The notes under the pieces: generated by a model
What the model was told of the DNA's origin: nothing
Seen by the model: the letters and a program-made list of their open reading frames with translations, nothing else
Database searches by the model: none
From: Armatimonadota bacterium
GTDB taxonomy: Bacteria > Armatimonadota > DTGP01 > JAKQQT01
Direction: 5' to 3'
Length of the DNA: 35,011 nt
NCBI GenBank assembly: GCA_029564025.1
Contig: JAKQQT010000212.1
Coordinates: 1-35,011 of the forward strand
Shown: in pieces, positions 1 through 9,351 of the stretch
Layout of the letters: every line of letters begins with the position of its first letter
Numbering within the stretch: position 1 is the first letter of the stretch
Program-made: the position numbers and the translations under genes

Positions 1-1845
1 GTAGCCCTTGTCCTGGATGGCGGCAATCGTCGGCGTGGCGCTGGGAAGGCCCAGCCGGCTCGCGCCGGGCAACGGTTGCGCCCCGCCGGAAGGCTGGGTG
101 CCGTCCGGGAACTGCCACAACGTTTTCAATGTGACGGGGTCGATTTCCGCAACCGCGCCGATGCCCTGGGTGGTCGCGTCCTGCGTCTTGCTTCGCTTGC
201 CGACCACGAACAACCGCCCGGAGTAATACACAGGAGCAGGGATACGGAAAGCGGCATCCTCATTCGGTACGTAACCATTCGCAATGCGGCCTTTCAACCA
301 CTGCGGGTATGCCGCGAAGCCGTCGATATCCACCGATTTGGCGGTCGAGGAAACGTTTGAAGACAACCGCCCGCCGTTCCTCGGAAGCGCCGAGAGCGAG
401 AGGATTCTGGCCTTGTTGCCGCCGTTAACCGTCAGGAACAGGCGCGTTTCTCCGGACACGTCTCCCACCACAACCGACGAGCACGGCCCCGGCAGGTTGT
501 AAACCCACAGCACGTCACTGCTCGGGTGATCCGGGTTCGGCAGTCCGTCGTCGGGATTGCTGTCACCGTCGATGTCGCGGCCCGGGTCCATATCAAACGC
601 GTAGAGTTTGCCGTCGGAACCGGCGACAAACGCGACGCCGTTCCACACCGCCGGTTCGGAAACGAAGTGAACACCCGCGAAACTGAAGCCGCCGGGTTCG
701 TTGACGAAGTTCTCGGGGAATTGCCACTTGCGGCCGAGCGGGGTGTTCATGTCCTGCCGCGTTCCCGAAGCGTGGCGCGGACCGCCGCCCGGTTGCGGGT
801 TCTGGAACTTGTACGCAATCAGGTTCACCAGGAATTTCAATTCCGGCGTCTGCACAAGGCGGGCGTCACTGCCGCTCACGGGGCCCGTGTTGCCGCCCCG
901 GTACATCGCCCCGTCCACTCCCGCGACCGGCCGGAAACCTTCGCTCAGCGCGCGCCCGACGCCCCGCGACGTTATCACGATGCCGCCCTGGCCGTACGGT
1001 GTGACGGCGATGAGCGTGCCGCGTGTGTTCACGGCAACCTGCCTCCAGGACGCGACGAAACTGCCCGGCGAGGGATTGCGCGGGCTTCCGTCGATCGGGA
1101 CGCCTGCGGGAACCTCAAAATAGGTATCCGGCGGCGTGCCGAGCGACCGGATTTCCCGTGCCGAGAGGGTATTCGGCGTGCTCAACAGCGCTTCCAGCGG
1201 ATCGCCTACGCGCGGAGCAGAGCCGCCCACGCGGAATGTCGGCTGTACGAAAAGCTTGCGCCCCAAGTCGTCACCGGGCGTATAGGCACTGCTGTTGGGA
1301 TTGTCGATCCAAAGCAGAACGCCCCCATCCACCGCGCGCCGCAATTTTTCGCGGTCCTCGATGGTCAGAGCGCTTGCGCCGGCACCGTCGTTCAACGGCA
1401 GGGGCATATAAAGTACATCGTAGTTCGCCAACTGGTCGGCGGTGGCTTCCTTGAGAAACACTTCCCAGTACGCGCCCATGTTCTTGTTCAGGCGCGGCGG
1501 ATTGGCGACGTTGAACTGCGTGGCCGTAAGCCCCCAGCGTTTTGCCGACGAACTGTCCATGTACGGCGGCGCGTTCGGATTCACGATTTCCCAGGCGTAC
1601 GGACGGATATCCGGGCGGGCATTCAGGGCGTGAAACACGTAGGAGAACGTGTGGTTCATGTCCAGCGCCTGAGTGGTTACCGGCTGGGCATTGGCCCAGG
1701 CACTGCGATTCGCCAACAGGACGCCACAGCGTATCGTCTCGGTGCGCGTGTTGTATGTGCTTGCCTCGGAGCGGGCCGAAGGGGTCACTGCCTGAATTGC
1801 CAGTGCCGTGACGGCGGCCATCCGAAACCATTTATTTGCTCTCAT
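1..1845 (-). CDS. Exported protein, N-terminal Rossmann/GATase-like region plus C-terminal PQQ/PilY1-like beta-propeller with DxDxDxNxD loop; C-terminus beyond window edge
   Basis: Hand translation from ATG at 1845 (MRANKWFRMAAVTALAIQAVTPSARSEAS...) stays open to base 1. Contains ...LTIEDREKLRRAVDGGVLLWIDNPN... and ...VWNGVAFVAGSDGKLYAFDMDPGRDIDGDSNPDDGLPNP... Absent from the ORF track because it is edge-truncated. Last gene of the pilus operon. Confidence 0.85.
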   Translation of the reverse strand, partial: MRANKWFRMAAVTALAIQAVTPSARSEASTYNTRTETIRCGVLLANRSAWANAQPVTTQALDMNHTFSYVFHALNARPDIRPYAWEIVNPNAPPYMDSSSAKRWGLTATQFNVANPPRLNKNMGAYWEVFLKEATADQLANYDVLYMPLPLNDGAGASALTIEDREKLRRAVDGGVLLWIDNPNSSAYTPGDDLGRKLFVQPTFRVGGSAPRVGDPLEALLSTPNTLSAREIRSLGTPPDTYFEVPAGVPIDGSPRNPSPGSFVASWRQVAVNTRGTLIAVTPYGQGGIVITSRGVGRALSEGFRPVAGVDGAMYRGGNTGPVSGSDARLVQTPELKFLVNLIAYKFQNPQPGGGPRHASGTRQDMNTPLGRKWQFPENFVNEPGGFSFAGVHFVSEPAVWNGVAFVAGSDGKLYAFDMDPGRDIDGDSNPDDGLPNPDHPSSDVLWVYNLPGPCSSVVVGDVSGETRLFLTVNGGNKARILSLSALPRNGGRLSSNVSSTAKSVDIDGFAAYPQWLKGRIANGYVPNEDAAFRIPAPVYYSGRLFVVGKRSKTQDATTQGIGAVAEIDPVTLKTLWQFPDGTQPSGGAQPLPGASRLGLPSATPTIAAIQDKGY

Positions 1846-1928
1846 TGTTGGCTTCTCTCGCGTGTTCCCGAATCTTTTTGTGGCGGCGAGGAAGGCATTC
1901 CGCCTCCCCGGATCACCGGCGCGGACGC

Positions 1929-4793
1929 TCAGGACGCCTCGCCGAAGAAGATCAGGTCCGGACTGACCGGAAGGGCCGGCATCGGCGGTAACGGACGATT
2001 GTACCTGTCTCGCCGAATCGGCAGGCGCAAGTTGTGGTCGTACGTATACACGAGGCCTTCGCCGCCGTGCGGGCTGTTCGAGCCGTCCGGACGGACCTTC
2101 GGGGTCCATCCCCAATGCTTCGCCCAGGCCGTCTGGTATTCCTTCGACGCCGGCATGTTTTCGGTTACGGCGCCGTTGATTACGACGCGGATGTCCGGCG
2201 GTTCCTGATGGAACGGATACGATGACCTGCCGTTTGCCAGGTCCTGCAGGCGCCATCCGGCCTGCATCGGATTCTGATATCGCAGTGAATTGTTCAGATT
2301 GTCGCCGCGCAGATCCATCTTGTTTCCGTTGGCCCACTCGCCCGGAATCACGAAGAATGAACCTTCCTGGGCGTACAGCACGGCTTCGATGCGCACGTCC
2401 ATCGGCGATACGATGGTCCGGCTGATCCAGATCGGTTGCGCGTAATTCTGCGCGAACTGCGTCCCGGGGCTGGAATTGTCGTACTGGGACGGCCCGAAAA
2501 ACGGGCGATACGTCAGCACAAACCAGTCCGGCGCGGCTGTCCCAAGCGCGGACCACGATGTCTGATATCCGTTGTGCAGGGTCGGCGACAGCGGAATCGC
2601 GTGGTGTTGCCACACGTTTTCAGCCGGTGACAGCGAACTCATTCCCGGCGACACAAGCATCGGGACGGGACTCCCGCCCTGGCGGTAGATACTGCCCCAG
2701 CTGAACAGGTTTCCGCCGCCGTACCACTGCATCGTCACGTCCGCCGCTCCGCCGGGGAAACTCTCGGCGGTCTGCAGGAAGTGCAGGCACTGCCGCGCGC
2801 CGCGGGAATCTTCCGGGTAGCGGGCGGGATCGACCGCGCTGTATCCGGACGTCACATAGGTCTGCCCCGCGCTTCCGAGTTCGGTGAACGGATTGCCGAT
2901 GGCATACGACCAGCCTGCCGCGTCCGGTTGTTTCATAAAGTAGGCCGTGCTGTTGACACACACATAATCCTTCGCCAGGATTGCGATGGAGCCCATCTGC
3001 AGGCCCGAACTGCCGGAACCTCCGACGGCGTCTCCCTTGAGCAGGTTGCCCTCGATATAGGCAGTGCCGTTCGTGATAATTGTCAGATGCGCGCCGACGG
3101 GTTGCCCCGAGGATCCTTGCCAGTCGGCCGGCAACTTGCCCTGGATGCGAACGTTGCCCTCGAAGTACATCACGCCGTTCTGGAACGTCTTGTAGGCGCC
3201 GGTGCGGTCGCGGAACTGGTCGCCGCCGTCGTAGGTTTCGCTGTCCCGTTTCTGGCCGGTGTTATCGTACACGGCGCGAAGCGGATAGCGGTATCTGCGG
3301 CTGAAACCTTCGTCCCGACCATTCTCATCGCGCCACTGCCGGCCATCATGTCGCGTAATGATGATGGTACCCTGGCTCTGCCCGTTGGGAAAAGCCGAGT
3401 TCAGCAACTTGCCGGGCGATGGATCAAGATACACTTCCGCTCCGGGCGGCGTGTACAAATGCTGTCGCCAAGCGCTTTGCGGATCGGCTTCTGAACCGCG
3501 GCCCGTGCCGGTCCGCGCCCATTCGTCCGTCAATTTGCGGAACACCGTGTCGCGCTGAATTTCGTTGCCGTTATCGACATAAATGCCCTGCCCCAGTCCG
3601 TACTGGCCGATATTGTAGTTCTTGCCTTTCGGGATGTAACCCGAATTGCGGGTCAGCAGGCGGTAGCGAAGGATACCGGTAGCCGGGTCAGTCTGGTCGA
3701 CATTGGGGGGTTCCACGCGAGTTACGCCGCGCACGCGGCCCGTGGCGCTTCCGGCCGCGGAACCGTCGCGATAAGTTCCTGTTGCCGTGTCAAAGTTCGG
3801 ATTTTCGTTGCCGTTCGGCAGAATCGACGGCTCGCAATCGACGGTTTTGGTTACGGCATCGGGGCTCGCGTTGATCAGGCGAATTTGGTCGTTCGACGAA
3901 ATCCCGTCCGGCAGGCCGTCGTGGAAAATCCGTCCGGCCACTTCCACGGCGTCATCGCGGACGATTCCGGTCGTCTGGAGCGTCGGGCTGTAGAAATTGC
4001 CGACATCGCCGCCGTAGTTTTCCATCCCGTTCAGGTTGATGGTATTCAGTCCGGACCACATCAGGTCGCCGTTTACGCGAATCGGACCGTTCCAGTACGT
4101 GCGGAACGGTTTGCCGTCTTCCAATGGAAACGGTGTGGCGCCCAGCACGATGGTATTGGACGACCGGTCTTTGTTCGTCACGAAGCGCACGTAATCGGTG
4201 ATGCCGATGGGCTTGTAGGCCACCAGCATGCGTCGCAGGGGGTCCTTGCTTCGCCAGGTGGTCGGATCGTTGGAGTCCACCACGCCCCGGCGCCCGATGG
4301 CCTCGATCTTGATGTAGCGTCCCAGCGCGGGATAGCCCATGCGGGTTACATCGTCGGTCGGATTGCCGTTCACGTCCACCGGTTCGCCGTTGTCGTTCAC
4401 CACCACGGGTTGATAAGAAACGCGCAGAAGGAAACGCCCGTTGCCCTGATTGAAGCGGGTATAGCCGGCCTTCAGAAACGCATAGTCGGGATCCTCAGGA
4501 TTCGGATTCAGGTGGGGTTCCGGTCGCCAGTCCGCACCCTCGGCGCTGTTGGTCAGCAGGGAATCCGCGTAGCGGATACCCGCTTCGGCCAGATACTGCG
4601 CTTGGGTGACATCGGAGCCTCGTCCCGCGCGGTTCAGGTTGCGCGAGATGAGCACCAGAAAGATGCTCGCGATGAACGCGAGCAGGAAGAGAATGGCGAT
4701 AGCCGCAACTATGACCTGGCCCCGCTGGCCGGCTCTGTTTGGGTTCGTGCGCATGATTCCTCGCCGAGGCTTCCGGGATAATGTCTTCGGCAT
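1929..4793 (-). CDS. PilX-like (PilX N-terminal type) very large pilus assembly protein, 954 aa; alternative start at 4754 (MRTNPNRAGQRGQV)
   Basis: RGQVIVAAIAILFLLAFIASIFLVLISRNLNRAGRGSDVTQAQYLAEAGIRYADSLL: hydrophobic N-terminus with AEAGI motif typical of PilX-type proteins; operon context. Confidence 0.8.
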   Translation of the reverse strand: MPKTLSRKPRRGIMRTNPNRAGQRGQVIVAAIAILFLLAFIASIFLVLISRNLNRAGRGSDVTQAQYLAEAGIRYADSLLTNSAEGADWRPEPHLNPNPEDPDYAFLKAGYTRFNQGNGRFLLRVSYQPVVVNDNGEPVDVNGNPTDDVTRMGYPALGRYIKIEAIGRRGVVDSNDPTTWRSKDPLRRMLVAYKPIGITDYVRFVTNKDRSSNTIVLGATPFPLEDGKPFRTYWNGPIRVNGDLMWSGLNTINLNGMENYGGDVGNFYSPTLQTTGIVRDDAVEVAGRIFHDGLPDGISSNDQIRLINASPDAVTKTVDCEPSILPNGNENPNFDTATGTYRDGSAAGSATGRVRGVTRVEPPNVDQTDPATGILRYRLLTRNSGYIPKGKNYNIGQYGLGQGIYVDNGNEIQRDTVFRKLTDEWARTGTGRGSEADPQSAWRQHLYTPPGAEVYLDPSPGKLLNSAFPNGQSQGTIIITRHDGRQWRDENGRDEGFSRRYRYPLRAVYDNTGQKRDSETYDGGDQFRDRTGAYKTFQNGVMYFEGNVRIQGKLPADWQGSSGQPVGAHLTIITNGTAYIEGNLLKGDAVGGSGSSGLQMGSIAILAKDYVCVNSTAYFMKQPDAAGWSYAIGNPFTELGSAGQTYVTSGYSAVDPARYPEDSRGARQCLHFLQTAESFPGGAADVTMQWYGGGNLFSWGSIYRQGGSPVPMLVSPGMSSLSPAENVWQHHAIPLSPTLHNGYQTSWSALGTAAPDWFVLTYRPFFGPSQYDNSSPGTQFAQNYAQPIWISRTIVSPMDVRIEAVLYAQEGSFFVIPGEWANGNKMDLRGDNLNNSLRYQNPMQAGWRLQDLANGRSSYPFHQEPPDIRVVINGAVTENMPASKEYQTAWAKHWGWTPKVRPDGSNSPHGGEGLVYTYDHNLRLPIRRDRYNRPLPPMPALPVSPDLIFFGEAS

Positions 4794-4808
4794 GGGTATG
4801 ACAAATTC

Positions 4809-6530
4809 CTAGCGTTGTATGTTCCGAAGGCGAACGCGGTTGGACACCGTGGCCGTCAGGGCGGACCGGTCATTCGGATCATATTCGCGCGCTGTGATGG
4901 TAACGCTGATCAGCGTGCGGGTCTGGTAATCCACCTTCACCATATCCGTCGGATTGTTGTTCTGATAGAAACTGGAGATGCGAACCTTGTGCCCTTGCGG
5001 TATCGGCGCGGGCTGGACCGGGTTCTGTTCGCTCGGATACGGATAGCCGATGATGATCTCGTTGTATTCCGTCAGAATGTAGGTCCGGGGTGCCGGCAAT
5101 TGCGCGGGCTGACCGTTCTGCCCGGCCAGTTCCACCGGGGTTTCGTACACATCTCTTGTGTCGGACCGGCTGTAGGTCACCCACCGGCGGTTGTTTCCGT
5201 CGTTCTCCTCCACCTGCACCACTTCACTGCCCGGCGAGATATACGCTCCCGGCGGCAGGGCGGCTCCCATCGCTTCCAATGGACGGAACATGGCCGTCAC
5301 CCCGTCGCCGGTTGCCTCGAAGTCCTTCGCGGGCATGGAGAACTCGACCGTGCCCTTCTGCGAGTTCCACGCCAGCACGCGGTTCTTTTTGGCCGGGTCC
5401 GACGCATGTCCGCTTTCCGCGGCCGTGTCGAAAACGGGTGTCAGGCGGATAGCCTCGTCATCGTCTTCCGTGCGTTCATACACCACGATGCGCGGCAACA
5501 TATTCCTTGGCGGCTGAGGTTTGTACCCGTGATATGGAACCGTGCCGTCGTTCTGAAGGCCGGTCCAGTGCCCGTGCTGTGTCTTGAAGGTTTGCGGATA
5601 CTGACCGCCGCCCACGGGATTGGCCGTATCGGAGGCCATCACCAGCGGGGCGAACGACACGAGGCACCGGGCCTGCGTGTAGACCGAGTTCTGATCCTTC
5701 GGATTAGTGCGGACAAAATCCACCAGGTCGGTCGCCGACGACGGCATCACCGCGACGGCTTTTTTTCGCCACCAGTAGGCATAGGAATGGCCGTCCACCT
5801 GGGCCGGATCGTAGAAGAAGTCCGGATTCAGGCGCCAGACCTCGCGTCCGTCCGGCGACGACTCGCCGGGGGCGGGAATGGCCCAGTTCGCAAAATGCGG
5901 GTCGTACGGATTGAACTCCACGCGGTACAGCGTGTAAAGATTCTCCCTGCCGCGCGGCCTGGTGATGATATTGTTCTGCCACGATGGGTAACCGTTCCGG
6001 ATGTCGTCCGGCCGGCTGAGGCCGACAAAGTAGCGGACGATGATCGGGTGCTGGCTTCCGTTTATGGTGACGTGTTCGTACGCGAGCGGTTGCTGGATGC
6101 CGCCGCCCTCCAGGCCGAGGGTGTCGTGCGGCAGTATGATGTCGATCGACGCGCCGGAGACAATCCACGGATCGTGGCCGTTGTCCACGTTGCCCCGGTT
6201 GTCCCACACGCCCAGGTATCCGGAACCGCGCACCGCCACGGTGTCACCCTTGCCGGGTTCTCCGCCCGTGTAGTACAGGAACGGGAAGTAATCGCCCTGG
6301 TTGACAACAACGTGCATCGCATCGCCCAGTTCCCGTGTCACGAGTTCCGAGGCGTAGCGGGCGGCGTCCTGCACTTCCACCGTGCGCCGGGCGCGGGTGG
6401 TGATGTTGAAGGTGCCGATAAGCGGAGTAAAGATGAGCGTCATCAGGATGGCCAGGATGGCGAGCACCACCAGCATCTCGATGAGGCTGAATCCGCGTCC
6501 GGTTCTTTGTTGTTGTCGTGTCAATTGCAT
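4809..6530 (-). CDS. PilW/PulJ-like minor pseudopilin with large C-terminal domain
   Basis: Class III prepilin motif G|FSLIEMLVVLAILAILMTLIFTPL after the short leader MQLTRQQQRTGRG. ATG at 6530 fits better than the ORF-track start 6656, which overlaps the upstream gene. Confidence 0.82.
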   Translation of the reverse strand: MQLTRQQQRTGRGFSLIEMLVVLAILAILMTLIFTPLIGTFNITTRARRTVEVQDAARYASELVTRELGDAMHVVVNQGDYFPFLYYTGGEPGKGDTVAVRGSGYLGVWDNRGNVDNGHDPWIVSGASIDIILPHDTLGLEGGGIQQPLAYEHVTINGSQHPIIVRYFVGLSRPDDIRNGYPSWQNNIITRPRGRENLYTLYRVEFNPYDPHFANWAIPAPGESSPDGREVWRLNPDFFYDPAQVDGHSYAYWWRKKAVAVMPSSATDLVDFVRTNPKDQNSVYTQARCLVSFAPLVMASDTANPVGGGQYPQTFKTQHGHWTGLQNDGTVPYHGYKPQPPRNMLPRIVVYERTEDDDEAIRLTPVFDTAAESGHASDPAKKNRVLAWNSQKGTVEFSMPAKDFEATGDGVTAMFRPLEAMGAALPPGAYISPGSEVVQVEENDGNNRRWVTYSRSDTRDVYETPVELAGQNGQPAQLPAPRTYILTEYNEIIIGYPYPSEQNPVQPAPIPQGHKVRISSFYQNNNPTDMVKVDYQTRTLISVTITAREYDPNDRSALTATVSNRVRLRNIQR

Positions 6531-6535
6531 GGCTT

Positions 6536-8446
6536 TTACTGGCGCTTCAGCGTCGTTTCCAGGGTTCGCATTTCCCATCGTTGCGGCTTCTCGCGCCATA
6601 TGGCGCGCACCTTGATGCTTGCGCCCTGTACGAACGTGAAATACGGATTCTTCCATACTTCGTCATCGCCCGGGTAGGTGTACTCGTCCGATCGCGCGAA
6701 TGGCACGTCAATGGACGGATGACCGGCGCCCAACTGGCCGAACTTCGGCAACTGGAACTGCCGGCCGTTGATCGTGTGCGTTGCTCCGTCGTTGTCGGTC
6801 CAGTTCAGGGACACCTCAATCGATTTGCCCGCATCACTGCGCGGGAAAGTCAGGGTCGCCACCCAGTCGCCGCCCTTTTTCTGGATGCGCGCGTCAAACT
6901 GGTTGTACTGAAGATTCTCGAACGAATTTCCCGGCACGTCGCGACGCTGATAATTGGACCAGGCTTTCGATGTCTGCACCGCCCAGTCGTCCACGGCCTG
7001 ATAGAAAATCCTTACGTCGTGGCCGCGCACATCCTGGTTCGTCAATGTGCCGCCGAACGGCGTGTACTTGGTGATGGAACCCGGGAACCGGACGATGCCG
7101 GCGGCGTAGTCAACCTGCAGGCCGCCGGGGCCGTTGTTATCCACCATCAGCGTGTTGTCGGTCAAGTCGAGCGCCACAACGCTGTACCCGTCCATAGCCG
7201 GAGTGATGCCCTTGTACTTCTTTCTAACATTGCGCGTTCCGGGAGGCGCGTTCACCGTCTCGATCCCGTCCACGGTGGTCACCCTCGCTATCTTCACGTT
7301 CGGCAGGGTCAGGCGAACCGAATAGTTAGGCGCAACGTTGGCCGGCGCGGGAATGGTGCGCTCCTCGCGCAGTACGTGCCAGTCCAGCACTTCGTAGTCG
7401 ATGTGAGCCGTCAGCGGGCGCTGGCCCAGGCTGGTTCGGACTACCACATTGCGACCAATCGGATTGAAACCGATGGTCGGCGCGAAGTCGAGTTGCGCGT
7501 AACCGTTCAGCAGGGTGAACTGGTACGGATTGCGGTCATCGAAGTTGCCGGGTTGCACGTACTGGAACTTGCGCGCCAGGCGGTCCGAGTAATCATCGAT
7601 GTTACCGTGCTCCAGTTGCAGTTCCACAATTTCACCGCGGTCGGATTGTCCGGGCACGATAAGAATCTCGGTCGAATTGCCGAGTTTGTTGTTTTCCCAG
7701 TAGGCGTAATCGATCTTGTACCGCCGCGTCCACCATGTGCTGTACAGGTACACCTTGCCCGAATCGTAATCGATGGCGTAATTGTTCCGGTTGACGCTCG
7801 CCAGGGTGTTGTCCCGATCGTCCGAGGACAGGCCGGTCACGTTCACGCGTGTCAGGGGATCCCCGTAAATCAGCACGTGCTGGTCCGGCCACTCGAATCC
7901 CTGCGGAAGATTCTGCCCCTTGTCGCTCTCCGAAAACTGCACCGGCGCGAACTTGAGGTTGTAGATCGAATACGCGTAGTTTTTCTGGTCACCCTCAGCG
8001 TAAGGCAACAGTGTGGGCGCGGGAATCACGGTGGTTTCGCCCTTGACCAGGCGCACTCGGTTCACGTTCGACCAGTACCACGAATCCTGCCCTTCCGGCA
8101 TTTCGGCTGGGTTGGCGCTGTTCGCGGTGCGCATATCGTCCGGATTGAAGTCGGTTCGCACTTTCAGCGCGGTTCCGGGATCCTCGGCGAGGATTCCGTC
8201 CGGCACGTTGGCGGACGCGGCCTTCCAGCGCTCCAATTCGGCCTGGGCCAGCCGCGATGCGGCGGTCATATTGCGGGCATGATTCAGACTCTGAAGACCG
8301 AGCGGAAAGATGCGGACGATACCGAAGATGCCGATGACGAGGATCACCGTCACCACCAGCAATTCGACGAGTGTCAGCGCCCGTGTGGAACGCCTGCTTG
8401 CGGCGGTCGATACGGTTGTTGATTGCCTCTTCACGTTTGGTGTCAT
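6536..8446 (-). CDS. PilV-like minor pseudopilin with large C-terminal domain
   Basis: RALTLVELLVVTVILVIGIFGIVRIFPLGLQSLNHARNMTAASRLAQAELERW. Start at 8446 forms an ATGA overlap with the upstream stop. Confidence 0.82.
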   Translation of the reverse strand: MTPNVKRQSTTVSTAASRRSTRALTLVELLVVTVILVIGIFGIVRIFPLGLQSLNHARNMTAASRLAQAELERWKAASANVPDGILAEDPGTALKVRTDFNPDDMRTANSANPAEMPEGQDSWYWSNVNRVRLVKGETTVIPAPTLLPYAEGDQKNYAYSIYNLKFAPVQFSESDKGQNLPQGFEWPDQHVLIYGDPLTRVNVTGLSSDDRDNTLASVNRNNYAIDYDSGKVYLYSTWWTRRYKIDYAYWENNKLGNSTEILIVPGQSDRGEIVELQLEHGNIDDYSDRLARKFQYVQPGNFDDRNPYQFTLLNGYAQLDFAPTIGFNPIGRNVVVRTSLGQRPLTAHIDYEVLDWHVLREERTIPAPANVAPNYSVRLTLPNVKIARVTTVDGIETVNAPPGTRNVRKKYKGITPAMDGYSVVALDLTDNTLMVDNNGPGGLQVDYAAGIVRFPGSITKYTPFGGTLTNQDVRGHDVRIFYQAVDDWAVQTSKAWSNYQRRDVPGNSFENLQYNQFDARIQKKGGDWVATLTFPRSDAGKSIEVSLNWTDNDGATHTINGRQFQLPKFGQLGAGHPSIDVPFARSDEYTYPGDDEVWKNPYFTFVQGASIKVRAIWREKPQRWEMRTLETTLKRQ

Positions 8447-9351
8447 TGTGACCACGTCTGCCATCCTGCCCAGCCGGCGGCGTCGTAACGGCCGGTTATG
8501 TTGCTTTCGCGATTCTCCACGTGACCGTCCACAAAAAGTACCGGGTCCCGACTGCTGGACGGATACGGCGTTCCCGGATTCCAGCCGTTGGGATACTTGC
8601 GGTGATAGGTGCAAATCGTTACCACCGTTTCATCGTCCGGTTGACGGAAGATCAACTGGCGCGCATAAACCTCGCGGCGCTGTTTCGGCGTCATACCCGA
8701 AACCCAATGATTCCGGTCCGCCGGATCCTGGTCGGGATTGCTGAGGTCGGACAGCGGAAGCCACTGCCGGGAATAATGCCGTTCCCACATACCGGAACCG
8801 GGGCCGAACGGGCGCGTGGGCAGGAAACTGAGGTCGTATGAGTCGCCCACGGCGTAACGCACGCCGTTCGGGTACTTCAACTTGCCCATTCCGTCGGAAA
8901 GTGTCCACGGAGTCTCGCCGACTTCCGGCACGGGCATTGTATCCCACGTCAGGGCATTCGATGGTTCCCAGTTCGAGCCGTTTTGCTTCAACAGGGTAAT
9001 GGCCGCGCGTTCCGACAGTTTGCTGAGCGCCGGATTGTTGGGGCAAACGAATGCCTCCTGGCGGCGCACCCACAGGGGGTACAGGCCGTATACAGCGGCT
9101 GATCGGTTCGGCAGGTCCGCTTCGTTCACAAAACCATAGAGGACGATTGGGTAACCGCCTTCATCCAGCCGGTACACCTTCAGCGCCGCGCCGATCTCGT
9201 TGAGGTTGGAGATGCAGGCGCCCCTGCGGGCATTCTGCTGGGTAGCCGTGACGACCGGGAAAATCAGGCTCATCAGGACGCTCATGATGGCAATCACCAC
9301 CAGCATCTCGATCAGGCTGAAACCGCCGTTATGTTTGCGTTGGTTATTCAC
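8443..9351 (-). CDS. Type IV pilin/pseudopilin (DUF1559-like, H-x-DG-like C-terminus)
   Basis: GGFSLIEMLVVIAIMSVLMSLIFPVVTATQQNARRGACISNLNEIGAALKVY ... CTYHR ... FVDGHVENR; GTG start. Confidence 0.85.
   Translation of the reverse strand: MNNQRKHNGGFSLIEMLVVIAIMSVLMSLIFPVVTATQQNARRGACISNLNEIGAALKVYRLDEGGYPIVLYGFVNEADLPNRSAAVYGLYPLWVRRQEAFVCPNNPALSKLSERAAITLLKQNGSNWEPSNALTWDTMPVPEVGETPWTLSDGMGKLKYPNGVRYAVGDSYDLSFLPTRPFGPGSGMWERHYSRQWLPLSDLSNPDQDPADRNHWVSGMTPKQRREVYARQLIFRQPDDETVVTICTYHRKYPNGWNPGTPYPSSSRDPVLFVDGHVENRESNITGRYDAAGWAGWQTWSQ

Noticed and set aside
526-2208. 560-aa plus-strand ORF
   Set aside because: Antisense shadow of the real minus-strand propeller gene 1..1845 and the 3' end of the PilX-like gene; no recognisable domains, Arg-rich composition typical of high-GC shadow frames.
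4815-6677. 620-aa plus-strand ORF
   Set aside because: Complement of the PilW-like pseudopilin gene; His/Arg/Val-rich low-complexity shadow.
6518-8422. 634-aa plus-strand ORF
   Set aside because: Complement of the PilV-like gene; no domain signature.
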